From the NCBI GenBank assembly GCA_002110485.1, contig MOWL01000027.1, positions 124,001 through 188,000 on the forward strand: 64,000 bases of DNA, written 5' to 3'. The DNA comes from Emergomyces orientalis (Eukaryota > Ascomycota > Eurotiomycetes > Onygenales > Ajellomycetaceae). Positions 1 to 11,100 of this stretch are shown here, piece after piece. The first letter of the stretch is position 1; the number at the start of each line of letters is the position of its first letter. The notes beneath the pieces are model-generated. The model saw nothing but the letters and a program-made list of their open reading frames with translations, had not been told where the DNA came from and ran no database searches. The translations under genes were made by a program, and so were the position numbers.

Positions 1-1880
1 TCTCTCGCATAAGGGTGTTTCATAGCTGCGGCCCATCCACGTGGTGGCGAGGGCAGCGTATCCCTATGGATTTTCGGCAGGGTCGGGGGGGTTCAATGGC
101 GTGGGTTCAGCCCGTATGCCATCAATGAATGCGGCATGGAATGCAGAATATACTGGAGGTTCCATGCTCGTTGCATAAGCTGAAGATAGTTCCGTATTTG
201 GTTTTCTTACTTGCTTTCCTTGCACAATATTAGAAGGAGAGAGGGCTCTAATCGTTGGTTCTTGTAATGAATCTCCTAATGAGTCCATTAGTTAATTAGA
301 TGGTTCATCTATGGCGGATATTCCGCTCGTCGGGGGGCTCATGGAATGAGGTTCCATGGCCTGTGTCAGCTCACTTTCTGGGAAGCTGCCCGGCGTGTAG
401 TGTGGCATGCTGGCCTCGGTATGCCGTGGAGGTGTCGGTTCGGGCGTGAGAGGCCCGTTATCCATTGGTTTCGGGGTGGCTTGCCCCGCCATGGAGGTTC
501 CATGTTCGGCGAGATTCGCCGACCTCGGCATCGGCCCCATGAATGGCAGTTGAACATTCTCCTCTTCTTCCCCATCTGCTCTTTTCATCAAACTGAGCTG
601 CATAGAAATAGCCCTGGGTATCAATAGCTCCAGTACATCCTTCTCAAGCAAGTTATGGGCGTCGAAGAATGTATTTTCATCAAAAAGAACATCTCAAGAT
701 TCGATAATTTGCTGAGATTGTGGAGTCCAAATTCGGAAAATATTAGTTGATGTATATCCGACTAGAAATCTGATTTTAGCCCTGGCGGTTAGCTTCACCG
801 TTCTAGGGATCTTTTTATTTAATACGTATGTTTTGCACCCGTGTGCCCGTAGATGAGCCAGTTCCATGCTCTTATCGATGTCAGTATCCTCCCTCGTGAA
901 TTCGTAAAGGACCTGATTCGGTGATTTCCATTCCAATGCTTTTGTGGGCGTTCTATTTAGCAGGTAGGAGGTGGCCTCTGCTGTTTCGGGCCATAGATTA
1001 TGAGGGAATCTTGCCGATATGCGCAGTGTTCGGGCGGTCTTTACAATCATACCCCCTGAGCGATGTGCAGCGCCATTTTGTTCTGGTGCATATGGTGCAG
1101 AGCGCTCTATAAGAATGCCCTCCTCTCTTATCCACTGCGTGAATGGTGAGGATAACGCTTTTCACCGTCAGTATGGATTCTTAAGATGTTGATATTGAGT
1201 TGCTTCTTGATTATTAGGGCCGTGTTGCGTATGAAATCAAATGCTTCCGATTTCCGCTTCAAACACCCTATTGTATGTAGATGATCATATACGTGAGCAA
1301 TATATCTGAGACCGTTGTATGCCTCTTAATGTCGAAGTGTAGGATTTCGAATGGGCGGTTTCTGCGCGCCATAGGCCTCTGAGAGATGATATTATGCATC
1401 TTCGCTAATGCGCGTGTTTCGCATTCCGATGTTTTCGGCCCATTGATATCCGAGCCTGTGATTTCGGCGGGTATGCGTGCCAGAGTCTCCGGCCCGGCAT
1501 GTGCCAGGCGCCTATGCCATAGGCCTGCCGTAGCGTTGGTGAGTGGTCTCGGTAATGCCGATCGTACGGCGAAAGCAGCATTATTTTCGATTAGAGCTCT
1601 CCTAGGGATGGGGTTATATTCCAGAACATATATCTCGTGAACATGGGTTAGATTGAATTGCACGACCCCGCCCCTGTCAATTATAGTGTGATTGAGTTTG
1701 AGTTCATCAATCCCTAATCCCTTTCTTAAAGAAAGAGGATGCTGCGAGCTTCGTATGAAAGCCGGGAACTTATGCCACATCGAGTAGAAGCATCCGTTTT
1801 ACTCCTTTCAGTGATTGAACGTTTAGCCACACCTGCCCTGTGCCTTGAATGGCCACCTTTGAATCCCCTGCATATAGATA
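1..1880 (-). mobile_element. Copia-type retrotransposon pol relic (Copia-A), open at the window edge
   Basis: This is a degenerate minus-strand copy of the Copia family seen complete at 13168-18886. Read from 1880 downwards it gives the end of the protease region, the GAG-pre-integrase zinc segment (1268-1780, with WHRRLAHAGPE and a Cys pair), the integrase core (694-1050, with LWPE and LLNRTPTKAL) and the integrase/RT linker (64-651). The parts lie in different frames. Real breaks include a TAA just after 1740 where the other copy has Tyr, a TGA near 694 where the other copy has CGA (Arg), and a TAA near 292 where it has CAG. Gag and the 5' LTR are missing, because the homology stops abruptly at a Gypsy fragment near 1880. 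The remaining RT half would lie to the left of the window. It is non-functional. Confidence 0.85.
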
Positions 1881-1882
1881 GG

Positions 1883-2160
1883 ATCCCCAACCTCGAATTC
1901 GATCTCATGCTTGGCCTCTCATGGCTCTCAGAGTTCAACATTCTCGTGGACGCACGCGACCGTTGCCTCATATTCCCCGGAGGAGACCGCGTTTATGAAA
2001 AAGACGTTGATAAGACCATGGAGCTCACGCAGATATCAGCAGCCGCGTATAACTTATTAGCTCACCGAGCACGTAAGAAGAAAAACACCGACATCTTCGC
2101 CGCCAGCATGGCAGACATCAAGAAAGCGTTAGACACACCGGAGGTCGGAAACTGGCAACA
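1883..2160 (+). mobile_element. Ty3/Gypsy protease-to-RT linker fragment
   Basis: An open frame of about 90 codons encodes a segment with LMLGLSWLSEFNILVDARDR and SMADIKKALD. It aligns directly with the protease C-terminus and linker of the complete Gypsy element in this window (about 26085-26345, LMLEIS then SLADIKKALD). Here the Trp after LGLS is an intact TGG; the corresponding codon in the complete element is TGA. The shard has no LTR, RT or integrase. It is joined on the left to inverted Copia-A and on the right to LINE reverse-transcriptase sequence. Confidence 0.7.
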
Positions 2161-2174
2161 TCGATAAAGTATGC

Positions 2175-2350
2175 CATGCACCTCCTTCTTCAACCGATAC
2201 ACCAGGCATGGTCGGAGGGCAAAATGGCCTTATTAATCTTGCTCGACGTATCAAGAGCGTATGGTAACGTCTCTCAGGAACGGATCCTATACTATCTCCG
2301 AAAACGCTGGGTTAACCAGAAGATCAGAGGATAGTAGCATCTTTTCTCAG
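2175..2350 (+). mobile_element. LINE reverse-transcriptase motif-A shard
   Basis: A short open stretch from the ATG at about 2175 contains MALLILLDVSRAYGNVSQER followed by LRKRWVNQKI. This is the usual arrangement around RT motif A of non-LTR retrotransposons (LD.SGA.DNVS..RLL..LRKR). After two stops a shifted frame gives VASFLSDRSTSLD, the next block of the same domain. The element type differs from both neighbours, so this is a third retroelement trapped in a mosaic of about 1.4 kb. The second Asp of the motif is Gly here, so it is inactive. Confidence 0.6.
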
Positions 2351-2359
2351 TGACCGCTC

Positions 2360-3300
2360 CACCTCTTGACTGTGGGACTAAGTATTGCCGAAATAAAAAG
2401 GATCAAGAGAGACCTGAGAAACCGTTTCCAAATGACGGATTTCGGATCGTGTAACTACAACCTTGGGATGTCAATCCTACGAGACCGTCAGAACAGGATG
2501 CTGTACCTGAGTCAAGAGACTACATCGGCAAGGAGGTTCATCGGTTTGGAATCAACAGTTGCACTCCCGTCGGCACCCATCGAAACCTCACCACTGCCGG
2601 ATAACAACCCAGGATATAGCTGTTCTCAAGACCGAAGCGTTGAGTATCAACACATTATAGGATCTCTCATTTACATTACGCTCGGAACCAGGGGCGTCAT
2701 CGCATATGCTCTATTGCGAGCAGATACCTGGCAAACCCTAGACCGCAACACATAAAACTTGCTCGGCGCATCATATGGTACCTCAAGGCCACGAAAGGCC
2801 TCAGACTCACATAGAAGGGCCATCCTCAAGTCCTAAAAGGCTTCACAGATGTAGACTGGGCTGGATGCCGTGACACGCGACGATCAACGGCTGGATATCT
2901 CTTCAAAATCGGGAGCGGAGTAATCAGCTGGCAATCCAAGCTCCAGAGCGTTGTCACTCTACCAACCCGTGAGACCGAATTCCTAGGACAGACGCAGGCA
3001 GCCATGGCAACAATCTGGCTGAGAAGACTTCTCAACGAGTTGAATATGAACCAAGGAAATGTCGCAACGTCCGTGGCGACAATCATGGAGCCATTGCTAT
3101 GTCCTTGAACTTTTTAACTTTTTAACTGAAGTACATTCCAACTGTAGAACAGATTGGCGATGGGCCCACCAAACCTCTTGCACGAGACAGCTTCGAATGG
3201 TTTTCAGAGAGGGCTTGGCATCGAATTATGCTCGCAGTTTGTGGGCCTCAAACAGAAACGAGACAAATGGGCAGCCTTTCCTTCGTTCTTAAGGTTTTAC
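2360..3300 (+). mobile_element. Copia RT/RNase H 3' relic (Copia-B)
   Basis: The frame from 2366 to 2755 carries the C-terminal Copia RT block (FQMTDFGSCNYNLGMSILRD, then HIIGSLIYITLGTRGVIAYA). The RNase H block follows in broken frames: DTRRSTAGYLF and ISWQSKLQ-like sequence at about 2840-2960, and IGDGPTKPLARDSFEWF at about 3150-3230, which matches the usual end of Copia pol. It is a different Copia lineage from Copia-A/C because the residues are clearly divergent. Gag, integrase and the first RT half are missing. Several stops and frameshifts make it a fossil. Confidence 0.75.
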
Positions 3301-3312
3301 TTCTTAAAATAT

Positions 3313-3372
3313 TGTAACAGGACCTGTTACAACCGTGATGATGATAACTGGCAACCTTGATGGTTGCCATCG
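3313..3372. repeat. Two adjacent short palindromes downstream of Copia-B
   Basis: TGTAACAGG and CCTGTTACA form a 9-bp inverted repeat with a 1-nt centre at about 3313-3331. About 25 bp later GGCAACC and GGTTGCC form a 7-bp stem with a 5-nt loop. They lie just after the Copia-B pol end, where a 3' LTR start would be expected, and LTRs commonly begin with TGT. I could not find a second LTR to prove this. Confidence 0.4.
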
Positions 3373-3374
3373 AA

Positions 3375-4002
3375 TGGGAGTGTTGAGTATCACGATGTGT
3401 AAAACATCCGAAACTCATACATGTACCTGTATATAGAGTAGGCATCCAGAATAATGTTTGGGCCATCTGGATAATCACTTTTGGTGCGCATGAGGCCTCG
3501 ATGTGGCGTAAACTTTTTGAATTTTTGAATTTACCGTAGTATAACAAATAACTACATTATGGTCAAGCCAACACCTCTGTACCGCGTTGAGGCCTCATGT
3601 CCACCAGACATGGCTATCCAAATGGCTCAAACTTGAGATTCAGTGAGATGTATGAGCCATATCAGGAAGAATATGGGAAATTAGATGTATGCGAGAGAGA
3701 CTGTAGATCATCATATGAAACCATCAATTCTATATCATGAGAGGTGCAAAAGATGGGTGTATATAGCAAATTCTCCCCAAAAAATTACACCAGGCACACT
3801 TTCAACTTTATAGTAAGAAAGATTATGAAGCAATACAGAAATTTAGACACTTCATACTCTACGTAGCGAACTCCTCCCTTCATATATTTAAGCTCCTTCC
3901 CTCTCAAACTCTCCCTATTGCCTCGAAAAGACTTCATGTACAATCACGTGGAACGGCCCCTCCAAGTGCTGACGCGCGGTTGGTGAACATTACATAGATT
4001 TT
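3375..4002. other. No gene seen
   Basis: The sequence is AT-rich and unique-looking. The only open frames are short, have poor codon usage and no recognisable motif. It may include degraded LTR sequence of Copia-B (a TGTTGAGTATC stretch near 3381), but I cannot confirm that. Confidence 0.4.
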
Positions 4003-4332
4003 CTATTTGCGATTGCATAAATGGAATTTTTTCAAGTGCGGTAGTCTTAGTATAGGGAGATACCTTGTTATGTTTGTTTTGCTCGTCGAGTGGTGCAATA
4101 AAACAAACAAGGGGGGTGTAATTGTTTGTTTATTCCTCTTTTTTCTTTTCATGTAGGATTCTCCACCTCTCGCGCTCGCGTATCGATCAACTGAAGTAGA
4201 TTGTTCTTCGCCTCTGGCTACAGGAACTTCGTTTTCGAGGTCCGGTTCAAACGTATATTGATCAACTGTAGATTGGCCTTCGGCTTTCAGGAACTTCGGT
4301 GGAGGGTTGGCAAAATGAGCAGCCATCAACAA
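4003..4332 (-). CDS. Hypothetical short protein or exon
   Basis: An ORF of 109 codons has a plausible N-terminal half (MLMAAHFANPPPKFLKAEG, then acidic and Ser-rich sequence) and a Lys/Arg-rich continuation that looks like read-through into non-coding DNA. On the opposite strand two copies of a similar phrase (TATTGATCAACTGTAGATTG-like and TCGATCAACTGAAGTAGATTG-like) show that the middle is a short imprecise tandem repeat of about 70 bp. I do not recognise the product. It could be a chance ORF over a repeat. Confidence 0.2.
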   Translation of the reverse strand: MLMAAHFANPPPKFLKAEGQSTVDQYTFEPDLENEVPVARGEEQSTSVDRYASARGGESYMKRKKRNKQTITPPLFVLLHHSTSKTNITRYLPILRLPHLKKFHLCNRK

Positions 4333-4419
4333 CTGAGTTGCGTTCGAGGTAATAGCAGGGAAGGGCTAGGGACCAAACATTCTCCCATTTCGGCCCCATA
4401 TATCGGCAATAGTTAGTCA

Positions 4420-5190
4420 CATCATATTACTGGATTTACCATTCAAAACAAATACTGTCGAATTTGTAAGTTATCCTTCCATTCAACTTGTTAAACTGCC
4501 TTGGCTTCCGTACAGCAAGCGTTCACCGTTGGGTAGGTCTGGTCGGGCCTGGAGATGCCTTGTCGTGCTTGATAAATGCCTAAGTGTCCCTCCGCGCTGC
4601 TGTATCTCCATTTCGGACACCTGGAATGACTCCATTTGTGAGTTCAAAGCTGAAGAATTTACTCAGTAACGCCAGGAGGTTCGTGGTATATTCAATAGTG
4701 GAAAGAGTGGACGGCTATACCAGCAGAGAGATCAGCAGAATCAGGATATTAATAGACAAGATGCCCGTTTGCTTTAGAAATCATTACATTCTCCTAAATA
4801 TCTTCATTGTCACTTATTTCCTTCTATCCTGTGCGTGACGACCACTGCTGCTCATTTGTTGAGCTGCTTGAGGGTCTTCAGCTACTGCAGTGGTATACCT
4901 CTCTGCGGTCCTCGCTGACACCGGTGTAGACGTTCCACCATATTCCAAGGCAAATCGCGCTCTTTCCCTTTCTGCGCTCAACGCTGTCAGTGTTTATAGT
5001 ATTGCCCGTGGCATTAGAACAGCGGACGGGTGTCGTGCTATTGACTGATGCGCTTGCAGGACTTGGCGTGCCGGATAGCGATTGCACAGAGTCTCCAGCG
5101 TGCTCGTTGCTAGGCTCGAGGTATTCGGGCTCCAGCGACTGACCTGCTGCTAACTAAGCCTTGACTGGTTGGTGATCCTCTGGCTCCAAC
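4420..5190. other. No supported gene
   Basis: Short ORFs occur on both strands (4584-4838 plus, 4878-5087 minus) but none has a recognisable domain. The minus-strand piece may be the decayed 3' continuation of the kinase-like relic that starts at 6008, because it keeps a Ser/Ala/Thr-rich composition. No RNA gene was seen. Confidence 0.3.
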
Positions 5191-5284
5191 CAGCTTGTTA
5201 TCGGACATGCGGGCCGTATCGACTCGGGATGGCTTACTATCTTTGCAGTTAGCTAATATTTGCTTAGTCTGTAAGCTATACTAC

Positions 5285-6008
5285 ATATTATCGATATTTA
5301 GAAGCTCCCATGTTCATATGGCTCTCGAATGTCACCGACCCATCCAGCTGAAATTCCTGTCTGAGAGTATCGTTCGCATACAACGAATCAACCACCATCT
5401 GTACCGGATTTTCAACCGTATCGCGTTCACAGTGTCGGAGGTCCATTTCCGCGGTGATAGGGCGGACTGTCTCGAGAACATAGTCCAGCTGATGAGAAGA
5501 AGGGAATTGCTTAGTAGACATAAACAGCGGATGCTCGCGGAGAAGGGCCCATGTGAGAGGAGACGAGGGAACACAACTTGTCAAAGAGTGCAAGAGAGAT
5601 GAAACGGGGGGCAGAAGAGACAGTGAGGATGAGGCTAATCTCCTGCTGCCACCATCATATGTACCTCCGGATCTTTAAAGTTCCTGAAGGCCTGACCAAA
5701 TTCTCGAGGCTGCATTGCGTAGCTTGCAGTTCAAGTGCAAATGGATCTTTTCTTCTGGCGCCACGAAGCCTTTTCTTCCTCGCCGTATTCGTTGAGACGG
5801 TGGACAAAGGAGTCCTAATCGACGCCCGTCCAAAATCGACTATCATCGGACTCTGAGATGTATCGTTCCATAAAATGTTCCGTGGCTCGGCATCACCGTG
5901 AAGAACTTCTTGCTGGTGAATTTGTTGAAGTGATAACGCGATCATGTCGGCCTTTGATGCATTCAGATCTTTCGAAACAGACCTACCCGCCCAACTGAGC
6001 AAGAGCAT
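5285..6008 (-). pseudogene. Kinase-like (APH/CHK-type) gene remnant
   Basis: From 6008 down to 5655 one frame contains SLQQIHQQEVLHGDAEPRNI followed by LWND and MIVDFGRA. This is the catalytic HGD.(x)N loop and DFG-like motif of the protein-kinase/aminoglycoside-phosphotransferase fold that is frequent in fungal hypothetical proteins. A second block in another frame (5593-5288) contains ENPVQMVVDSLYANDTLRQE and VTFESHMNMG, a phrase I associate with the same class of fungal proteins. The two blocks are not joined by one frame, the N-lobe is absent, and stops separate them. I infer a broken host gene; the substrate is unknown. An intron could account for one of the frame changes. Confidence 0.5.
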
Positions 6009-6009
6009 G

Positions 6010-7900
6010 TGAGTGTATTTTGTGGGAGGTACGATGCTTGATTGATTAAAGGGGTATGCTAGCTACGGAGTTATATATGGTGGAGAGAGAATTACTAAGC
6101 CGGACGGATAGGTCCGACATATTTCCCTCCATTGTAGTAATACGGGTATTTCGCCTGAAGCGTGACGACGCCGAGGCAGACAGGTACATGGATACCCTGA
6201 ATGGCACGTAGCTCTGAGGGCAGCCGCTTGGAGCCAGTATCCCTCTCCCTCCACATAAACTTATAGAACCTGATGTTAATTTTAGTTTAGCACGTCCCCA
6301 CCCTGCAAAGTTTCGTTGAAGGGACATGGCGGCACCCCGTTGCAAGGCCGCTCAAGGCCTAGACAAAATCCCATCCAATAAAAAGAAATGGCATGAAGGG
6401 ATACAAAAGTATGACCTTCAATAATGTACTCTTGAACAATTGTGCATGGAAGGTACCTGCTCTCTGATCAAGCTTGGGTTGAAGTACATGCTTTAATCTA
6501 ATGTCAGAGGTGCTGAACAGGGAGTTTCTCTGCATTGACAGTTTCAAAAGAAGCATTCCTCACTATTCAATGCATTTGACTCTCAAAAAAAAGGCCCAAG
6601 AATGTCTCAATGTATATTGTCAATCTAGAGTATTTCTTCAGTGAAGACCATTCCATGAATGTCACAAAATTTATGAACAGAAACATTCTTGAACTTGACA
6701 AGCTTAGAATCTTATATATGTGTCTCAAAGAAATTCTGCAAGAGCATCTTTTCTGAATATTTTGACATGCTTGTAGATGGATTAGAGCCCTTCTCAATAC
6801 TAGTTAGTGTGTACAATCAACTCCTGGATAGATCAATTCAGGCCTTAATTCATGAATATCAGTTGGGCAGGGCTCTCAAAAGAATAGAATTTTACAACAC
6901 TACATGGCCCTCAGTCTGTGCAGATTCTACAAATTCAACTCACCCAAAACTTTCCCTCGCAGGAGTTTGGCGCGGAGGACATCAAGATAACAGACATTGA
7001 ATATCAGTCAACAGTCTGTTATTCTTCTTGTATTTCTTCTGCTGTATTATCAGTGACAGAATCAGCAGAAGAAGAACCATCTCATTGAATCTCAACTGAG
7101 ATTCTTGTTATGAATTTTATAGTTACTCTGCTCAGAAGCTTAGCAAGTCTTGTGCAGGCTTTCAACCCCAGGTCTCTCTGCATGGCAAACTTCTTTGAGA
7201 CAATCTATAGATTTGGTTCTGTCTATAATACTTCTAAACAGCAAAGCAATGTTCAGTTCCGGCCTCAAATTGATGGGAGTATCCCATTCAGTCTATCCCT
7301 GGTTGGCATACCATGTGAGGCAGCGATATTCGAAGCAAAACGCGCTGCGCGTAGGGACGGCGGGGGTAGTATCTCTGTTTTGGCTCAGCAGTCAATGGAG
7401 CATGTCGCCTACATCTGGAAACACCATGAAGATGACCTGATGGTGATACTATCTCTTATCTTTACATATTCCCTGTATTTCTGATCACAGGGGCTCTTAC
7501 TGACAAGAGTTCTATTACAGTGAAAAAATAGAGACAAGATCTACTATATTTTTATAATAGCTCAAGATCACTTGTCTTTTCACATCAGTATTGAGATCTA
7601 TGATAGTACATATTTCAACTATATTTTTGAGTCAGATATTCAGTCAGTGCTTTCATCACAAGACAGAATCTCATTTCTTGAGATTCAAGAATTTGAACTT
7701 TTTGATATTACTGATGAGAAAGAGCTTGACAAGTTTCTGCATATTATACTTTCTTTAATACTCTGACAACTTGTAAGGGGCGAGCAATTAGGTATGAAAG
7801 AACTATATTGTGTCTAATATACAAGAAGAAAAGCTTAAGGAAGAAAAGAGAAAGAAAAGAAAGAAGTGCAAAGAGTGTGTAGAAAAGTGCTCTAAGCACA
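6010..7900. other. Low-GC region without recognisable genes
   Basis: ORFs up to 124 codons (for example 6689-7000 and 7110-7484, plus strand) show no motif, signal peptide or family resemblance. The stretch near 7010-7090 is rich in cagaatcagcag-like simple sequence. It is probably decayed repeat DNA of unidentified type. Confidence 0.35.
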
Positions 7901-7912
7901 GATTGCAAGCAA

Positions 7913-7945
7913 GGGCTAGCCACTAGCGCGGGAGCCGGCTAGCCC
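7913..7945. repeat. GC-rich 9-bp stem in AT-rich surroundings
   Basis: GGGCTAGCC (7913-7921) and GGCTAGCCC (7937-7945) are perfect reverse complements separated by 15 nt. The hairpin is a GC island next to the 3' break of LINE2-A. Its function is unknown. Confidence 0.5.
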
Positions 7946-7984
7946 GAGTTCACATAATTATATAGAGGTTCAACCCCTGACACT

Positions 7985-8139
7985 AGCCATCTAACTGATT
8001 CTTTTGAATTAATTTGTTCATTTAGCAAGATTATGTGCTCATTTTTCTCATTTAACTTAGGAAAAAAGTGAATCAATTCAGTTTTATTCATGTCAAACTG
8101 AATATAATTTTCATTTTCTTTTTGAATGATTTCTCTTGC
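7985..8139 (-). mobile_element. LINE2-A, downstream half (RT C-terminal part)
   Basis: Reading down from 8153, the AT-rich frame gives ENAAREIIQKENENYIQFDM, then NKTELIHFF and later ESVRWL. These are the RT blocks that follow the catalytic YxDD in Tad-like LINEs (FD..KTE..HF, then the KWLG block). It continues exactly the frame that stops at 11797, where the upstream half ends in KENCLLIENA. The two halves were separated by insertion of LINE1. The copy ends near 7985 without a tail, so its 3' part is deleted. Confidence 0.75.
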
Positions 8140-8153
8140 TGCATTTTCAATTA
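8140..8153 (+). repeat. 14-bp target-site duplication of LINE1, left copy
   Basis: TGCATTTTCAATTA at 8140-8153 is repeated at 11783-11796, at the other end of LINE1. The last bases overlap the start of the (ATT)n tail, so the exact length is ambiguous by a few bases. Confidence 0.85.
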
Positions 8154-8177
8154 TTATTATTATTATTATTATTATTT
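8150..8177 (+). repeat. (ATT)n tail of LINE1
   Basis: About nine ATT units. On the minus strand this is an (AAT)n 3' tail. The same tail ends LINE4 (54935-54950), LINE2-B (31121-31132) and, as (TAA)n, LINE3 (about 39302-39321). The trinucleotide tail is typical of Tad/I-like fungal LINEs. Confidence 0.9.
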
Positions 8178-11100
8178 CTACACCACTTAATCACAAGGAT
8201 ATGTGGGGCTCTGCTTAATATACAAAGTAAGAAAAACTCTGTGACAGACATGATCTATCACTGAACTAAAAATCCTCTGATCTTCAGATCTATTTCACTC
8301 TTTAACATCTTCAAAATACTGCGGAGCAGCCACAGCTGCTCTTAAAAAAAGAGATGCCTTGTATCAAAAAGAAAGACAAGATCACTCACAACTACTCTCA
8401 GTAATGACTGTTTAACATAGAAAATCTCTCACTGAAAGTGTCTGTCACTCTTCATGTCTTTGCCTGCCCTGTCTCTCACTCAGAGCTTTGGCCAGAGTGA
8501 ACTGTTCAAGAATACCCTGTTTCAATCATCATGTGATCAATCTGCACAGTCTCTCTGCTGTGTTCAACAGTCATCTCTTATTCACTCTTTCTTCGTGTTT
8601 CAACTCCGCTCGCTCTGTGCTGAACTGTGTGCAGTGCACCATCACATGAAGCACAGTTTCATGCTCATATCCACATGGGCACTCTGGTGTGGGAAAATCT
8701 GGCACTTTTCTTCTATGTAAAAATGCTGCCAGGCCTGTCTTGCCTGTGTGTAGTTGAACTATTAGTGAGCTTCAAGCCTTGCTCAGGCCCTCATGCCACT
8801 TTAGCTGCTTGATGTCTGGGGGTCTGTCAAACAGTTCTCTTCATGGTGTAGTGCATGCTCTCCAAATGTTATGCCATCTAATTATTGATTCCTTCCATAT
8901 CCATCTTTTGAAGAATCAATTAGTTAGATGATTTAACTGATTCTCTTTCTCTCTGTACTGTTTTGCTTCTCTCACCCACTGCACACTCCATTCCTGCTGC
9001 ATTTTTACTGAATGCAGCACAGTTTTCACTGGTACCACATGTCTGCTTTCTTCACACTGAAGTCTGGTTCTGATCTGTGCACATGCTTGCTGTATCTGTT
9101 TCATGACTTCTGTTTCTCTAAGCCGCTCAGTTGCTTTAGTCACCATTCCATCAAGGTACACACTCATTGGCAGTGTAAATGTTTCAGCTTCCAGCAAGGT
9201 GATTGGTGTTGCTCTATAGGCTTCTGCTATGATGCGCAGACATTCATTTTGAATCTTCTCCAGACCTTTTAACAGCTGGCGCTGTTGTCGAGGCTCTTGT
9301 TGAGTTGCCTGCGGTTGATGCCATGCCAGCGCGCCATATGTGATAGCTGGCCTGATCACAGCATTGTAGATTCTACGGGCTTGCTGAAGAGAGAGGCCCC
9401 ATGTTGACTGTGTGATCTGTGTGAGAGCTTCTATTTGTGATTTTGATCTGTCTATAACTCTGTTTATATGACCTCGCCATCTCAGCTTGGAATCAAGCCA
9501 TACTTCTAGCACCTGCATTTCCTTCTGTGGTGGTATTTCTCGCTGTGGTAGTTGTAGTGGCTGTTCCAGATTAAACCTTGTGTGTGCTTGAGTGAAGTGC
9601 ATGAGTTCATACTTTTATAATATGAAGATTGCTCCATGTCTGTCCACTCAATGTGCACATTCAGCATGCACTTGTGCTAGTTGTGCGCAGTTTGCCTCAG
9701 TGGAGTCGCTGTAAGCCAGAATATTGATATCATCCACAAATCCTATGCAGCTGACTGACTTGTTGTGTGATGAGCAGATGCGCAGCAGCTCCTCATTATA
9801 AAAAAGAAATAGAATGAGTGATAGTGGTGACCCCTGTGAAATACCTGTGTTCACACTGAAGGCCTCTGTCTTCTGCTCATCAAATACTAGTGTGGCCCTG
9901 CGATCTTGCATGAATGAATCAACTCATTCAGTCAGATGTCTGGGTAGTTCTTTCATTTTAAGAATGTGAATCAAGTGTCTTCTGAGCACTCTGTCATATG
10001 CTTCAGAGATATTCAGTGATAACACTGATGACACTGCTTTCTGCTTCTCCCATACTGTGCGAATTTGTGCTAGCAGTAGTGCAAGTGCTGTCTCAGTGAA
10101 GTGTTCACTGCATGTCTTCATCTGTTGAGCTGGCAACATTTCATGACTCTCTGCAAGATGTCTTATTTCTCTTGCTGTTGCAGTCTCAATGATTTTTCCT
10201 ACAGTGTCTAGCAGTGCTATAGGCCTCCAAGCTCCAGCTTCACTGTAGTCTTTCTTGCCTGGCTTTTTAAGCACCACTGTGCGCGCTGTCTTGAATGCCT
10301 GTGAATAGTGCTCCCATTGCCAGCAGGCTTGGATGAGCTCAGTCATTGCTGTGATGAAGTTCAGCCCTAGCATTTTAAGAAATTGGTTGGGAATGCCATT
10401 AGCACCTGGTGCCTTGTCATTTGGCAATCTGACTATAATTGTTGTCATGATCTTCTCTGTGATTTCTAGTGTGTCACTCACACTCTGTGATTGAATATCT
10501 CTCTGCATATTCATCTTACTGACTGATAGTGGCTCAGGAAAGAATCTCTCACACAGCAGTTCAGCCTTGTTCTGAAACACAGATGTCAAAGACTCAGGTA
10601 TATCTAAAGTGCTAGATGCTTTCTTAAGTGGTGGTAATCTTGCAGGTTGCTTGAACTCATGAGTGCGCATGCACTCTCACTTGACTAGCTTTCAGAGCAG
10701 CTTAGAGTCAGTGTCTGCACTGTTCATTAGATCACAAAAGCTTGCAGTCTTTGCAAGCTTTATTTCTCTGTTGCACTTGTTCTGTGCTCTTTTTCTCTCA
10801 TTTTCAGTGCTGTGAGTGCTTCTCATCACTTGCTTGTATTCACTGACAGCTTCTGCTATCTCTTTTGATCACCATGAGTGGCTTTTCTCACAGACATGAG
10901 TGCATTTAGTGTGTTTATCTGCCAGTGTGCTGATGAACTTGCTGAGATAGTTCACATATTCATCAATCTCTGCTGTTGAGATGAAGATTCTGCAGCATCT
11001 ATGATTCAGATAATTCTGCTGTAGCAGCTGTGAGTTCACTCTTTGCCAGTTGCATCTCTCTCTCAATCTGACAGACACATTGATAGCAAGTCTGGTAATC

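Noticed and set aside
346..627. Plus-strand ORF opposite Copia-A
   Set aside because: It is the antisense shadow of the Copia integrase/RT linker on the minus strand.
6689..7484. Plus-strand ORFs of 103-124 codons
   Set aside because: No motif, no splice-joined continuation and biased low-GC codon use; they look like chance frames in decayed DNA.
8150..8177. Trinucleotide microsatellite as an independent repeat of interest
   Set aside because: It is explained as the 3' tail of LINE1, as the same tail terminates the other three LINEs.
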